64,000 nt of DNA from Pseudomonas sp. GM74 (GCF_000282455.1 NZ_AKJG01000073.1:1-64000); one strand, 5' to 3'; shown: positions 1 through 9,245, counted from the first letter of the stretch. A program made the numbers and translations. Notes: generated by a model from the letters alone, not told the origin.

Positions 1-1984
1 TCGGTTCCACGCCGGTGGTGGTGATGCTCGCCCCGTCGTCCTTGAACACCAGGTTCTGCCCGATGTTCAGCGTCGCCGGGGCGCTGTCGCCGTCCCCATC
101 GGTAATGGTCGCGGTCAGCGTCACCAGGTCGTCCGAGGTCAAACTCGTCGAGTCATCCGGATTGGTTGGGTCGGGATGCACCACGGCGCGGAGCTGGTCG
201 AGCGTGACGTTGCCATTGGCGGCCACGCTGACGGTGAACACCAGCAGGTTATCTGTGGCCGTACGCCCTTCGACCACCGCACCATTGAGCGACAGGTTCA
301 CCACCTCGCCCGTGGCCGTGTCGATCAGTCCGGAAGCTCCCGCCACCACGCCCAGCGCATAGGTCAGCGTGCCGGCACCATCAGCGCCAAACGCCGAGCT
401 GAAGTTGGCGGCAAAGCTCTGGGTATCGTTGGTCGCCAGCAGCGTTTCGTCCACCGTCAGCGTCGGCTCCGTGCCGGTGGTGCTGATGCTCGGTCCGTCG
501 TCGTCGAAGATCATCCGGGAGCCGATTTCGGTGGTCGTAACAGAGGCTTTGACCAGCGTGAAACCACCGATATCAAAGTCGGCGTGGTCATTGCCCCTGG
601 CATTGACAGCCGCGCCGTTCTCGACGAGCACGCGGTTGTGATCCGACGTAGTGGTGTACTCAATCTGGTAGCCGGCTTTGACGCCGGTGATGGTTGCAAC
701 CCCCGCAGCAGTAAAGCTGATGGAAATGGCCGGATCATTCACCGAGCCGTCTGAATTCTCTATCACCAGCCCGGTGCTATTGTTGACGACGCGAACATTG
801 GTGATGGCCACCGACGCATCATTGCCATACCCATTGATGAAATTCGCGCCAGGTTCAGCAGCGGTGCTGAATGCGCTGACTCTTACGATAGCGCTCTTGC
901 CGCTTTGCAATTGCACAACGTCGAAATTGGCCGACATCGTGTTGTAGACGTCGGTAAAGTCGACGTTGGATTCAAGATCGGCTTCGTTCTGGTCCAGGTT
1001 GGGGACGGTCACATTCTGCCTGGCACCGGTGACGAACGAAAAGCGGATGCCCTCTTGCTCCACAATCATCTGATTGTTGGTGCCGAAGGTGGTCGGGCCA
1101 CCGGCCTGGCTGGTATTGATCGTGTCGCCAGTGTTTATGTTGACGCCGCTCGACTGGTCTGCGGGGTCCTTGCCGGTGGCGATGATGGTGGGATCCGTGA
1201 TCCGCAACACACCGCCGTCATCGACAACGTTCGGGTTCGCCTTCGTGAACATCAGGAACAGGTTCTGACCGGAGGGCGCATTGGCCAGGCTGAATACCAG
1301 ATCCTCACTGGCGCCGATGAAAACCTTGTCCAGCAGATTGAGCGAGTCATCGGCGTTCGTCATATCGGGATGCTTGAGCGGCTGGTACTCCACGGTCCAG
1401 ATCTTACCGCCCGTGACCGGCGAACCGGTTTCTTCAATGTAGGCCGCGAACACGATCGCACCGGCAGGACCCCCGGCTCGACCCAGAACGATGTTGTTGT
1501 CGTTCGTATCGGTATAGAGAAGGATGCTGGTGCCATCGAGGGTATCGAGCCCGCTGTCCAGGCCATTGAGCGGTGCACCTGAGCTGTCGGTGAAGCTGAT
1601 ATCGGTAATGCTTCCTCCGGGCGCGGCGGTGACGGTGAATGCATCGCTGCCCGTATTGTCCGCGGCACCGGTATAGCCGCTCAAGGCCGCACCCGTGGCG
1701 GTGCCTGCCCCAAGTCCGGTCAAACGCTCTGCGAATGTCGTGGGCAGGGATGCCAGCAGAATGTCGTTGTCGTCAGCATCCCCCGCAGGGGTTGGCGTGG
1801 TAGTGGCGTTCTGCAATCCCGCCGTTTCGTCCAGGGTCACATTCTCGCCGGTCGCCACGACGCCCAATGCGCTGGCTGTAACCGACGTTGTCACCAATGA
1901 CTCGTTGATGTCAGTGGCGAGGGGTTGGGTGAATAGAGCGAACTGATCGTTCGATGACGATGAGTTTTTTTTCTGAGTAGCCAT
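1..1984 (-). CDS. Large secreted repeat adhesin, N-terminal part (cut by window edge)
   Basis: Reading from an ATG at 1984, preceded by a GGAGA ribosome site, the minus-strand frame stays open for 661 codons to the window edge. The N-terminus (MATQKKNSSSSNDQ) is polar with no Sec signal, as expected for a type I secretion substrate whose signal lies at the far C-terminus. The body is rich in Asp, Thr, Gly, Asn and Val, and contains repeated blocks ending in FxDDGxSI-(S/T)TTG-(T/V)EP (seen near 500 and near 25) with DGDGDSA segments. These are typical of T1SS-143/DUF5801-type calcium-binding repeats in LapA- or Bap-like adhesins. The role inferred is surface attachment or biofilm formation. 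The C-terminus, RTX repeats and any export genes lie outside the window, so the subfamily is not settled. Confidence 0.8.
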   Translation of the reverse strand, partial: MATQKKNSSSSNDQFALFTQPLATDINESLVTTSVTASALGVVATGENVTLDETAGLQNATTTPTPAGDADDNDILLASLPTTFAERLTGLGAGTATGAALSGYTGAADNTGSDAFTVTAAPGGSITDISFTDSSGAPLNGLDSGLDTLDGTSILLYTDTNDNNIVLGRAGGPAGAIVFAAYIEETGSPVTGGKIWTVEYQPLKHPDMTNADDSLNLLDKVFIGASEDLVFSLANAPSGQNLFLMFTKANPNVVDDGGVLRITDPTIIATGKDPADQSSGVNINTGDTINTSQAGGPTTFGTNNQMIVEQEGIRFSFVTGARQNVTVPNLDQNEADLESNVDFTDVYNTMSANFDVVQLQSGKSAIVRVSAFSTAAEPGANFINGYGNDASVAITNVRVVNNSTGLVIENSDGSVNDPAISISFTAAGVATITGVKAGYQIEYTTTSDHNRVLVENGAAVNARGNDHADFDIGGFTLVKASVTTTEIGSRMIFDDDGPSISTTGTEPTLTVDETLLATNDTQSFAANFSSAFGADGAGTLTYALGVVAGASGLIDTATGEVVNLSLNGAVVEGRTATDNLLVFTVSVAANGNVTLDQLRAVVHPDPTNPDDSTSLTSDDLVTLTATITDGDGDSAPATLNIGQNLVFKDDGASITTTGVEP

Positions 1985-2177
1985 GACGTTCTCCAAAGCA
2001 GTTGCAGTCACCAAGGTCGGACCGCGGACCTTTTTCTGGTACATGCCACAACTATGGATAAACGCCGGGCGATACACATCGGCCGATACTCCCAGGCGGG
2101 GTGGGAGATTCAGACTACCGGGAGGGGGAGACGGGATGACGCGAAGGAACGGAACCGCATATTCCGCTTGTGACGAC

Positions 2178-3071
2178 TCAGTGCTTGTAACGCAGCGCGT
2201 CCACCACTACGCCAAATGCTGAAGAGTGTTCACGGCGATTGGGGTAGTAAAGGTGGTAACCGGCAAAAGGCTGGCACCAGTCTTCGAGTACCCGCACAAG
2301 GCTACCGTCGGCAAGCTCCCTGGCGACCATATCTTCTGGGAGAAAACCCAAGCCGCATCCCGCGACGGCAGCGCGCAGGATCGGCACGCTGCTATTGAAC
2401 GTCCATTGCCCTTCGACGCGTGCCTTGAGTTCGTGACCGTCCTTTTCGAAATCCCATTGCATCAGGCTCCCGTGGGTGGGCAGGCGCAAATTGATGCAGT
2501 TCTGGGTGGCCAGATCCCTTGGCTCTTTCGGAATTGGCCGCTGTTTGAAGTATTCGGGAGACCCCACTACGGCGATGCGCAACGGGGGGCCGATCGGTAC
2601 GGCGATCATGTCCTTGGCCACCTGGTCGCCCAGGCGCACGCCTGCGTCGTAACGCTGGGCGACGATGTCGGAGAGGGCGTAGTCGACGGTGATTTCGACC
2701 TTGATGTCCGGGTAGTCGGGAAGCACCTTCAACAGCTTGGGCCAAAGGATGTTGTTCGCCGCGTGTTCGGATGCTTGAATCCGCACGTTGCCTGCCGGGG
2801 TATCGCGAAACGCGCTGACCGCGGCCAGTTCAAGTTCGATTTCGTCGAAGCGCGGCGCCATGGACTGGTACAGCCGTTGACCGGCCTCGGTAGGGGATAC
2901 GCTGCGGGTGGTTCGGGTCAGCAGGCGAACGCCGAGCCTGGTTTCGAGGGCGCGCATGGTGTGGCTCAGCGCGGACTGCGAGACGCCTAGCTGTGCGGCA
3001 GCGCGAGTGAAGCTGCCTTCGCGGGTGATGACCACGAAGGCTTGCAGATCGTTGAGGTTGGCGCGGGACAT
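2178..3071 (-). CDS. LysR-family transcriptional regulator
   Basis: 297 aa, the usual LysR length. A winged helix-turn-helix occupies about residues 5-64 (SFTRAAAQLGVSQSALSHTM recognition region), followed by a substrate-binding domain from about residue 92. The gene lies 81 bp downstream of, and in the same direction as, the exported cupin/hydrolase operon, so it may be read through from that operon and may control it; the ligand is unknown. The subclass resembles the LysR proteins that often sit next to oxidoreductase and cupin genes (ending in HLYYPNRREHS, typical of DsdC/CrgA-like members). Family assignment is secure; the target assignment is inference from position only. Confidence 0.9.
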   Translation of the reverse strand: MSRANLNDLQAFVVITREGSFTRAAAQLGVSQSALSHTMRALETRLGVRLLTRTTRSVSPTEAGQRLYQSMAPRFDEIELELAAVSAFRDTPAGNVRIQASEHAANNILWPKLLKVLPDYPDIKVEITVDYALSDIVAQRYDAGVRLGDQVAKDMIAVPIGPPLRIAVVGSPEYFKQRPIPKEPRDLATQNCINLRLPTHGSLMQWDFEKDGHELKARVEGQWTFNSSVPILRAAVAGCGLGFLPEDMVARELADGSLVRVLEDWCQPFAGYHLYYPNRREHSSAFGVVVDALRYKH

Positions 3072-3152
3072 TGATGAAAACCTCTCATGCGGAGCGCGGG
3101 ATTATTCCATGTAATCAGGTTTCACATGGATGCGCGATCCCCAACGAGCCAG

Positions 3153-4208
3153 TCACAAGGTTCTGGCGTAGAACGGCGTCAACTTGCCGAGAGCTGCGTC
3201 CACATACTTGGGAACCCAGTAGGTTTCGATGTGCGTTGCGCCGTCGATGATGAACAACTCCTTGTCTTTCGTGCCGGTGGCCTTGGGGAACGCATCCTGG
3301 GTCATGTACAGGCTGTCGGCCTTGCTGCCGGCGATCATCAGCAACGGCTGATTGATCAGTTCGATCTGGTGGGTGGCGTCGAAACGCATCAGGTCCAGCA
3401 GGCTGCTGGTGGTGTATTTGAAGGTCGAGTCAGGGTGCGCGTGCGTCTTCCAGTAGTACTCGTAACCCTGGCGATACAAGGCGAACTGCAGTTTGGCGAT
3501 CTGCTCGTCGGTGAGGTTGGCATCACCGGAATAGAGCACCTCGCCGCCGGCCGCTTCCTGGGCGCGGGCAGCGGAAGCCTGTTGCAGGCGTTGCTCGATA
3601 GTGTCCAGTTGCGAGTCGTTGTAGCCGTTGCGACGCACTCGGCCTGAGTTGAACATGCTCACGGTCGCCACCGACTTGAATCGCTTGTCGGTTTGCGCGG
3701 CTGCCAACGAGTAGCCACCGCCACCGCAGATGCCGAGCAAGCCCAGACGCTTGTCGTCGACGCCAGCATACTGAGTGATGAAGTCCGCCATGCCGTGGAT
3801 ATCCTCGATACGATACGCCGGCTTGTCGATGCTGCGCGGTTGTCCGCCACTTGCGCCTTGATACGCGGCATCGGCGGTGATCGTGATGTAGCCTTGTTCA
3901 GCAAGTCGCTGGGCATAAAGACCGGCGACTTGCTCTTTCACGCCGCCGTTCGGGTGCGCCACTACCACCGTCGGGTAGACCTTCTTCGCATCGTAGTTGG
4001 CAGGGGTGTAGACGTTGGCAGCGATGTCCAGGCCATTGAGCTTGTAGCTGACCGGGTGGATGTTGACCTTGCCGGGCTCGTTCTTGGTAATTGCACCGTC
4101 GTAAGCCAGGGTGAACGGGTTCTTTTTGTAGTCGGCGGCACCGGCTTCGCCGGCAGACATACCGACCATGGCGGCCATCAGCGAGGCTTTCAGAAGGGGG
4201 TTTCTCAT
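3153..4208 (-). CDS. Exported alpha/beta hydrolase (dienelactone-hydrolase-like)
   Basis: 351 aa from the ATG at 4208, which has a good CCGGAGA site; a longer reading to 4265 overlaps the upstream gene and is less likely. The N-terminus (MRNPLLKASLMAAMVGMSAG, ending near GAGA) is a Sec signal peptide, so the enzyme should be periplasmic. The fold is alpha/beta hydrolase: VVVAHPNGG near residue 80 (oxyanion region), the nucleophile elbow GICGGGG around residue 160 in which Cys replaces the usual Ser (as in dienelactone hydrolases), and a late His in DGATHIETY near 330. It is the last gene of a run cupin, CMD-like protein, hydrolase, hydrolase. Substrate unknown; a lactone or ester is likely. 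Confidence 0.8.
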   Translation of the reverse strand: MRNPLLKASLMAAMVGMSAGEAGAADYKKNPFTLAYDGAITKNEPGKVNIHPVSYKLNGLDIAANVYTPANYDAKKVYPTVVVAHPNGGVKEQVAGLYAQRLAEQGYITITADAAYQGASGGQPRSIDKPAYRIEDIHGMADFITQYAGVDDKRLGLLGICGGGGYSLAAAQTDKRFKSVATVSMFNSGRVRRNGYNDSQLDTIEQRLQQASAARAQEAAGGEVLYSGDANLTDEQIAKLQFALYRQGYEYYWKTHAHPDSTFKYTTSSLLDLMRFDATHQIELINQPLLMIAGSKADSLYMTQDAFPKATGTKDKELFIIDGATHIETYWVPKYVDAALGKLTPFYARTL

Positions 4209-4261
4209 CAGAGTCTCCGGAGCATTGAAAAGGGGGCGTTTGAAAAAGTGTTCTGTAGCCG

Positions 4262-5332
4262 TCAATCCAGATGTTTTTCTGTCAGAAACCCGGACACCAG
4301 GTCCGCGATCTGCACGTTGTTCAAGTCCGACATGGGGAAGTGGGTGTTGCCCTTGATGCCAATCTCCGGCAGGTGAATCAGCCTCACGTCACCGCCGTGC
4401 CGGTTGACGGCGTCACGCCAAAGCCGAGCCATGGTGAGGCGGGCGCGCCAACTGTCCTGGGCGGGCAGGTCGACGGCCTGCTCCGGGATGTTGTCGCCGT
4501 AGAGGATCAGGATCGGAATGCGCGTGAGCGCCATGAACTGATCCATCGGCACCGCTGCGCCTTGCACGGTGTCGAACGCGCTGGGAATCGGCGCGGGTAC
4601 TTCACCCTGCGCGAAGACGAAGCTGCTGCCCGGCTCGAAAGCCACGATGGCCTTTACCTTGTTGTTCTTGATCGCCGTCAACCAGCCCGGTCCGCCACCC
4701 TGCGAGTGAGTGAACAGGATGCCGGGGCCGATTTTGTCGAACACCGCCGACACGCCATCGGAGACCACGCCCATGTCGAACGGCCCGGTGTTCGGCGTCA
4801 TCGCACGGAAGAACTGGTCGCGGGTTTGCGCATCCCGGGCAACCTGCACACCCTCGAAATAGTCGGGCCACAGGCCGATGCGGAACTGGTTGAACCAGAG
4901 CTGCTCGTCCGGGACAGGCTTGACCGTTGCCTCGACCATGCTGCGCCCGGCATTGCCACGACGCGGCTGGTCGATCAGATACACGCCGTACTGGCGACGC
5001 AGAAAGATGTTCTGGAAGCCTTCGCGGCCATCCGCGGTGGTTTCCCAGGTCTTGGAGAACTGGCCTGCGCCGTGCCACATGACGATGGGCAGTTTTCGCG
5101 CATCGACCGGGATCTGGTAGAAGGTGTAGGCATGGTCGCCGTGGTAGGTCTGTCCATCGGGTGTCATGGGCTTGCGTGGGTTGAACGATCCCGGTGCGGT
5201 GGTCATCGTCCCGCCGGCGGCGAAGCTGCCTTGCTCCTGAATCATCAAGGGAGCAGCGGCATTGGCATGGCTTGCAGCGGCGGCAAGCGCGCTCAGCAGG
5301 GCAACGCCCAGCAGGTTTTTTCCAGTCTTCAT
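4262..5332 (-). CDS. Exported alpha/beta hydrolase (esterase/lipase-like)
   Basis: 356 aa. The ATG at 5332 is chosen because AGGAGG lies six bases upstream; a TTG at 5338 would sit directly on that site. A Sec signal peptide (MKTGKNLLGVALLSALAAAA, then SHANA) predicts a periplasmic or secreted enzyme. The catalytic features visible are VMWHGAGQ near 85 (oxyanion hole), the Ser nucleophile in FTHSQGGGPG near 208, Asp in LILYGDNIPE and a C-terminal His in GNTHFPMSD. It begins 2 nt after the stop of the CMD-like gene and is followed 53 bp later by the second hydrolase, so the genes are probably co-transcribed. Similar proteins are annotated only as alpha/beta hydrolases; the substrate is unknown. 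Confidence 0.8.
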   Translation of the reverse strand: MKTGKNLLGVALLSALAAAASHANAAAPLMIQEQGSFAAGGTMTTAPGSFNPRKPMTPDGQTYHGDHAYTFYQIPVDARKLPIVMWHGAGQFSKTWETTADGREGFQNIFLRRQYGVYLIDQPRRGNAGRSMVEATVKPVPDEQLWFNQFRIGLWPDYFEGVQVARDAQTRDQFFRAMTPNTGPFDMGVVSDGVSAVFDKIGPGILFTHSQGGGPGWLTAIKNNKVKAIVAFEPGSSFVFAQGEVPAPIPSAFDTVQGAAVPMDQFMALTRIPILILYGDNIPEQAVDLPAQDSWRARLTMARLWRDAVNRHGGDVRLIHLPEIGIKGNTHFPMSDLNNVQIADLVSGFLTEKHLD

Positions 5333-5334
5333 GT

Positions 5335-6120
5335 TCAACCTCCTGAGGCAGCAAGTGCCTGTGCCAGGGCTGTGCCTGCACGTTTGGCGGATTGTTCATC
5401 GCCGTGCGTGTCCAGTACCTCGATGACCTTGCGCAATTGCTCCACGCTCAACCCAACCCGCAGGCTCGCCCGCATGTGCGAGCGCAATTGCGATTCCACA
5501 CCCGGCGTTGCGGCCAGCGCGCCGACGGTCGCCAGCTCCCGGCTTTGCCAGTCGAGGTTGTCGCGCTCGAAGATGTCGCCGAACAGGTGGGTTTGCAGAA
5601 ACTGGTTGATGACCGGGGCGAAATCGAACACCGGCCCCTTGACCGGGCCACCCGAGATACGGGTTTGATTGGCCGTTCCCGCCGCGAGCAACGTCTCGCC
5701 GGTTGCAATGGCACGGCTGGGTTCGCGTCCAGGCGCATCTTGGATGCCACGTTGTTGGCGCGCTTGCACCACCGTCATCAGTTCATTCAACGCATTGAGG
5801 CTGCGGGGGAAGCCGACATAGGCGTAGAGCTGCACCAGGATTTCCTTGGTCTCGCTGACCGTCAGGCCGGCGTCCAGGCCTTGGTTCAAGGCAGCGTTGA
5901 GCCTGGGCATGTCACTGGTCGCCATGAACGCTGCGATCAGTGGAATGGCCTGTTGCCTGGCCGACAGCGCTTGGGCTGCAGGTTGTGTGCTGGTCATGGG
6001 TTGCGATGCCTCGGCTTTCCGGGTGGCAACATCCGACACCAACCCAAGGCCCAGGCACAGGGCTATGAGCGTGGGGAGGGGGCCGGTCTTGCGATGTGCG
6101 ATCGGTGTGTCAGTGGTCAT
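5335..6120 (-). CDS. Carboxymuconolactone decarboxylase-family protein with N-terminal signal/anchor
   Basis: 261 aa from the ATG at 6120 (GGAG nine bases upstream); an ATG at 6135 is possible. The N-terminus has a hydrophobic stretch (LPTLIALCLGLGLVSDVA), so the protein appears exported or membrane-anchored. Two CMD domains follow in tandem: the first around residues 55-120 (LTVSETKEILVQLYAYVGFP) and the second around 185-245 (SRELATVGALAATPG...LRVGLSVEQLRKVIEV). Neither carries the CxxC or Glu-x-Cys-x-x-His motif of AhpD-type peroxidases, so a hydro-lyase or decarboxylase-like role is more likely than peroxidase. It belongs to the cupin-to-hydrolase operon. Function beyond family is unknown. 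Confidence 0.8.
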   Translation of the reverse strand: MTTDTPIAHRKTGPLPTLIALCLGLGLVSDVATRKAEASQPMTSTQPAAQALSARQQAIPLIAAFMATSDMPRLNAALNQGLDAGLTVSETKEILVQLYAYVGFPRSLNALNELMTVVQARQQRGIQDAPGREPSRAIATGETLLAAGTANQTRISGGPVKGPVFDFAPVINQFLQTHLFGDIFERDNLDWQSRELATVGALAATPGVESQLRSHMRASLRVGLSVEQLRKVIEVLDTHGDEQSAKRAGTALAQALAASGG

Positions 6121-6195
6121 TGTGGAAGGCTCCATCCATTGCTCATCACTGCCTTGCGGGCGGTGTTCGGGTGAGGTTTGATCTACAACAAACAG

Positions 6196-6687
6196 CTACA
6201 TGCCCTGCGCGGGCGATTGACCTTCGTACTGCGCATCCGAAACATTTTCCGCCCAGGTGACAGCCTTGCCGTCCACGGCTTCGGCGATGGCGATGTGAGT
6301 CATTCCGTTGGTGGCCGTCGCGCCATGCCAGTGACGTGTTTGCGGCGGGATCCAGACAATGTCGCCCGGACGGATTTCCTGACGTGGACCATTCTCTTGC
6401 TGCACATAACCGACCCCGGCAGTGACGATCAGTGTTTGCCCCAGCGGATGGGTATGCCACGCCGTGCGCGCGCCAGGCTCGAAGGTCACCGTGCCACCGC
6501 CGATGCGGGCAGGGGAATCACCCTTGAACAGGCCATCAACCTGAACCGTACCGGTGAAGTTTTCTGCAGCGCCCGTGACGGAGGGCTGGGAGCCGGCGTG
6601 GGTGATGCGGATCTCATTGGAGGACTGGGCGCAGGCTTCCCCGGCCATGAGCGATAAGGCCACCAATGGGGCGATCAAGGGATTCAT
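6196..6687 (-). CDS. Exported cupin-domain protein
   Basis: 163 aa from the ATG at 6687 (AGGAG eight bases upstream). Signal peptide NPLIAPLVALSLMAGEACAQ. A single RmlC-like cupin barrel follows with the metal-binding motif 1 (WHTHPLGQTLIVTAGVG, His-x-His then Gln) and motif 2 (PGDIVWIPPQTRHWHGA). It heads the four-gene operon. Cupin plus carboxymuconolactone-decarboxylase pairs are commonly found together in proteobacteria, usually as cytoplasmic proteins; here the set is exported. The gene starts about 350 bp downstream of the peptidase stop, behind a REP pair. Confidence 0.85.
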   Translation of the reverse strand: MNPLIAPLVALSLMAGEACAQSSNEIRITHAGSQPSVTGAAENFTGTVQVDGLFKGDSPARIGGGTVTFEPGARTAWHTHPLGQTLIVTAGVGYVQQENGPRQEIRPGDIVWIPPQTRHWHGATATNGMTHIAIAEAVDGKAVTWAENVSDAQYEGQSPAQGM

Positions 6688-6690
6688 CAA

Positions 6691-7039
6691 TGTTGCTCCT
6701 ACACGACGGGAGGCGCGGTTTCACCCAAAACTCCCGCTTTTGATGGTCTGGCTGCACGTCAGTGATGTCGGCTGGGTGCAGGACCGCAGGGGAAACAGTA
6801 AGCGAGCTAACGGATGAGCACTAGACGGGTAAATCGGCAAGGGTTCATGAGGTTTATTCATCAATCTGTGTAGGAGCGAGCTTGCTCGCGATGGAGGTCA
6901 ACGATGACGCGGGAAACCAGACTTGTCGCGGCGTCCTCTGGCTTTTCGCGAGCAAGCTCGCACCTGCAAGGGCCGGCATGTGATTTGAGAGTGGGAGTGA
7001 AGGCAAAGGACCCGCCAGGGCGGCGGGTCCGAAGGGGGA
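6691..7039. other. Intergenic region with promoter space for the cupin operon
   Basis: About 350 bp without a gene. It holds the REP pair described separately at 6868-6968, which lies just beyond the stop of the M20 peptidase gene. No clear operator or sigma-54 box was recognised between the REP pair and the cupin start. Confidence 0.5.
6868..6968. repeat. REP pair (BIME)
   Basis: GTAGGAGCGAGCTTGCTCGC at about 6870 and its inverted copy GCGAGCAAGCTCGCACCTGC at about 6948, separated by some 55 bp. This is a standard Pseudomonas REP doublet, which folds as two hairpins. Confidence 0.85.
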
Positions 7040-8779
7040 TCACAGTTTCGGCAATTGCCCGATGCGGCCCATCATTTCGGTCACGATCTGCAAGTCCAGC
7101 AGGAACTGCTCTGTGGTCTTGAACTCGTTGTCGTTGTGACCGGTGTATTTGACGTTCGGCATGGCCAGGCCGAACTGCACGCCGTTGGGCAGTTCATGCA
7201 CGGAGGTGGCGCCGGCGGAGGTGCCGAACTTGTGTTCCATGCCGAGGTTTTCGCTGGCCACCGCAAGCAGGGCCTTGACCCATTCACCCTCGGGGTTGCG
7301 GTACATCGGTTCGGCAATCGACAGGTCGAAGGTCGGTGTGATGCGGGTCTTCTTGCTCCAGGCGTCCAGTTTTGCGGAGATTTCGGACTTGAGCACTTGC
7401 GGTGTCTTGCCCTTCGGCACGCGCAGGTTGACCGCGAGCTTGAAGACCTTGTCATCCATCCCGACATAGGTCAGGGACGTGGTCAGCGGGCCCATGAACT
7501 CATCGGCAAAGCCGACCCCCAACTTGCCACCCAGGTAGTCGAGCCCCCAGTTGTCGGCGGCGTAGCGGGCGGCGTCTGTGATCTGGTTGTGCTTGAGCGC
7601 GACCTTGCCGTCCAGGCCATTGATGAAGTCGAGCATCCTGGCCACCGGGTTGACGCCGGACTCGGGCTCCGAGGAGTGGGCGGACACACCGGTGACCGTC
7701 AGTTTGACGTCCTTGCCGTCGACCTTGGCGGCGACCTCGAAGTTGCCACCGTTACGTTTGACATATTCGGTGCCGGCCTTTTGCAGGCTGGCGGCCAGTT
7801 CGGCGGGCTTGTCGGTCACCAGGGTCGCGACCGATGTCGACGGAATCTGGTTGGTGGCCAGGCCGCCGGTCATCGAGGTGATTTCTGCACCTTTGCCTTG
7901 TGCGGCGCGCTTGGCGAAGCTGGCCATGACCGTGCCGTAGCCTTTCTCGGCGATCACCACCGGGTAGCCGCCATCCAGCGCCAGGTTGTAGTTGGGTGTG
8001 GGGTTGCGTTCGAAGTAGTAGGGGATGGCGTCGCCCGTGGTCTCTTCGGTGGTGTCGACCAGCAGCTTGAAGTTGCGGGCCAGCGGCAGCTTCTCTTCCT
8101 TGATGATCTTCATGGCGTAGAGCGCCACCACGATGCCGTTCTTGTCATCCTCGGTGCCACGGCCATACATGCGATCGCCGATCAGGGTGACCTTGAACGG
8201 GTCGAGGCGGGTGCCGTCCTGCAGCACCCAGTTTTCCGGCGTCACCGGCACCACATCGGCATGGGCGTGGATGCCCACGACTTCATCGCCGCTGCCTTCC
8301 AGGGAGATCTCGTAGACGCGGTTGTCGATGTTGCGAAAGTTCAGGTTGAACGCCTGGGCCAGGCCCTTGATCTTCTCGGCAATCTTGATGAATTCGGGGT
8401 TGTCGTGCTGGGCCACGCCGTCCACGTTCACGGTAGGAATGGCCACCAGCTCCTTCAAGGATTCGGTGGCCGCGCTGCCGTATTTCACCCGGGCATAGAG
8501 GCCAAGCAAACGATGGATTTCGTTTTGCTGCTCAGCGGTAAGCGTCTTGTTGTCGAGGAAGGCGCTGATGGCCGGACCGAGGTCGTCGGTCCTGGCGATA
8601 TCGCTCTTGGCCAGGCTTCCCAGGAACTGCCTGAAATCCTTGACCGACGCATCACTGAAGGTCTTGAGGATGATAGCGCTCTGTTGCGGGGTGATGTTGG
8701 CGTGGGCTGCGGTGGTGAACGACGAAAGGCTGGCGAGCATCAGGGTGGTCGCAGCCAGGTGCTTGAGGGAAAAATCCAT
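7040..8779 (-). CDS. M20-family metallopeptidase (dipeptidase), exported
   Basis: 579 aa from the ATG at 8779. An in-frame ATG at 8791 touches its own AAAGGA site, so the downstream start is preferred. Signal peptide SLKHLAATTLMLASLSSFTT ending near AHA. The C-terminal 450 residues are an M20 di-zinc peptidase of the PepV/Sapep type: GIHAHADVVPV near 190 (first metal His and Asp), GRGTEDDKNGIV near 225 (bridging Asp), and DTTEETTGD near 260 (catalytic Glu and metal ligand). The dimerisation lid lies around 330-470, with a late TGHNDNE metal-binding His. It likely cleaves dipeptides or short peptides in the periplasm. It stands alone between two intergenic gaps. Confidence 0.87.
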   Translation of the reverse strand: MDFSLKHLAATTLMLASLSSFTTAAHANITPQQSAIILKTFSDASVKDFRQFLGSLAKSDIARTDDLGPAISAFLDNKTLTAEQQNEIHRLLGLYARVKYGSAATESLKELVAIPTVNVDGVAQHDNPEFIKIAEKIKGLAQAFNLNFRNIDNRVYEISLEGSGDEVVGIHAHADVVPVTPENWVLQDGTRLDPFKVTLIGDRMYGRGTEDDKNGIVVALYAMKIIKEEKLPLARNFKLLVDTTEETTGDAIPYYFERNPTPNYNLALDGGYPVVIAEKGYGTVMASFAKRAAQGKGAEITSMTGGLATNQIPSTSVATLVTDKPAELAASLQKAGTEYVKRNGGNFEVAAKVDGKDVKLTVTGVSAHSSEPESGVNPVARMLDFINGLDGKVALKHNQITDAARYAADNWGLDYLGGKLGVGFADEFMGPLTTSLTYVGMDDKVFKLAVNLRVPKGKTPQVLKSEISAKLDAWSKKTRITPTFDLSIAEPMYRNPEGEWVKALLAVASENLGMEHKFGTSAGATSVHELPNGVQFGLAMPNVKYTGHNDNEFKTTEQFLLDLQIVTEMMGRIGQLPKL

Positions 8780-8939
8780 TGCTGGGGGCATTCCTTTGCA
8801 GACGGTTTGTAGGAAATATCTGATCGGTCGATCAGAAAGTTTTCAAAACTAACACCGCGAGCGTGTGAAACGGGAGCCCCTGAAGTGGGATCTGTCGCAC
8901 AGAAATGTAAAAGCGGCGCAGAAATGAAAAACCGCTCCA

Positions 8940-9245
8940 TCAATGCTTGCATTCCGCCATTACCACTTTGCAGGTACTTGGCGTGCCGCCGGAGCGGCCG
9001 GAATAGCGTATGCAATTACTCAGGGATTTCTGGCGAGCCATGTCCAGGGTGTCGCCCCAGGCGAGGCCACCTTCGCCGACAGTGGGTAGGGCTTTTGCAT
9101 AGCAGACCGAGCCGGTGCCGGTGCCGGGGGGTGAATACCGAGCCGTGCCGGCTTTGCCTGAACAGCCGGCTATCAGCGCCAGATCGACGGCGAGCAGGGA
9201 TAGCAGGATCCATGACGACCATGGGCGCGCAGTGTGTCCCGTCAT
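8940..9245 (-). CDS. Small hypothetical lipoprotein
   Basis: 101 aa from the ATG at 9245 (MTGHTARPWSSW). A hydrophobic helix (LLSLLAVDLALIAGC) ends in a lipobox, LIAG-Cys, so it should be a lipid-anchored outer- or inner-membrane protein. The mature part has four further Cys residues and a segment (GGLAWGDTLDMARQKSLSNC) like DUF4189-type secreted proteins, in which Cys pairs form disulfides. An in-frame start at 9311 would remove the signal from the N-terminus and is not favoured. No function can be assigned. Confidence 0.6.
   Translation of the reverse strand: MTGHTARPWSSWILLSLLAVDLALIAGCSGKAGTARYSPPGTGTGSVCYAKALPTVGEGGLAWGDTLDMARQKSLSNCIRYSGRSGGTPSTCKVVMAECKH

Noticed and set aside
7055..8812. 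Long plus-strand open frame over the M20 peptidase
   Set aside because: His/Gly/Val-rich antisense of an evident gene with complete catalytic motifs; no domain recognised.
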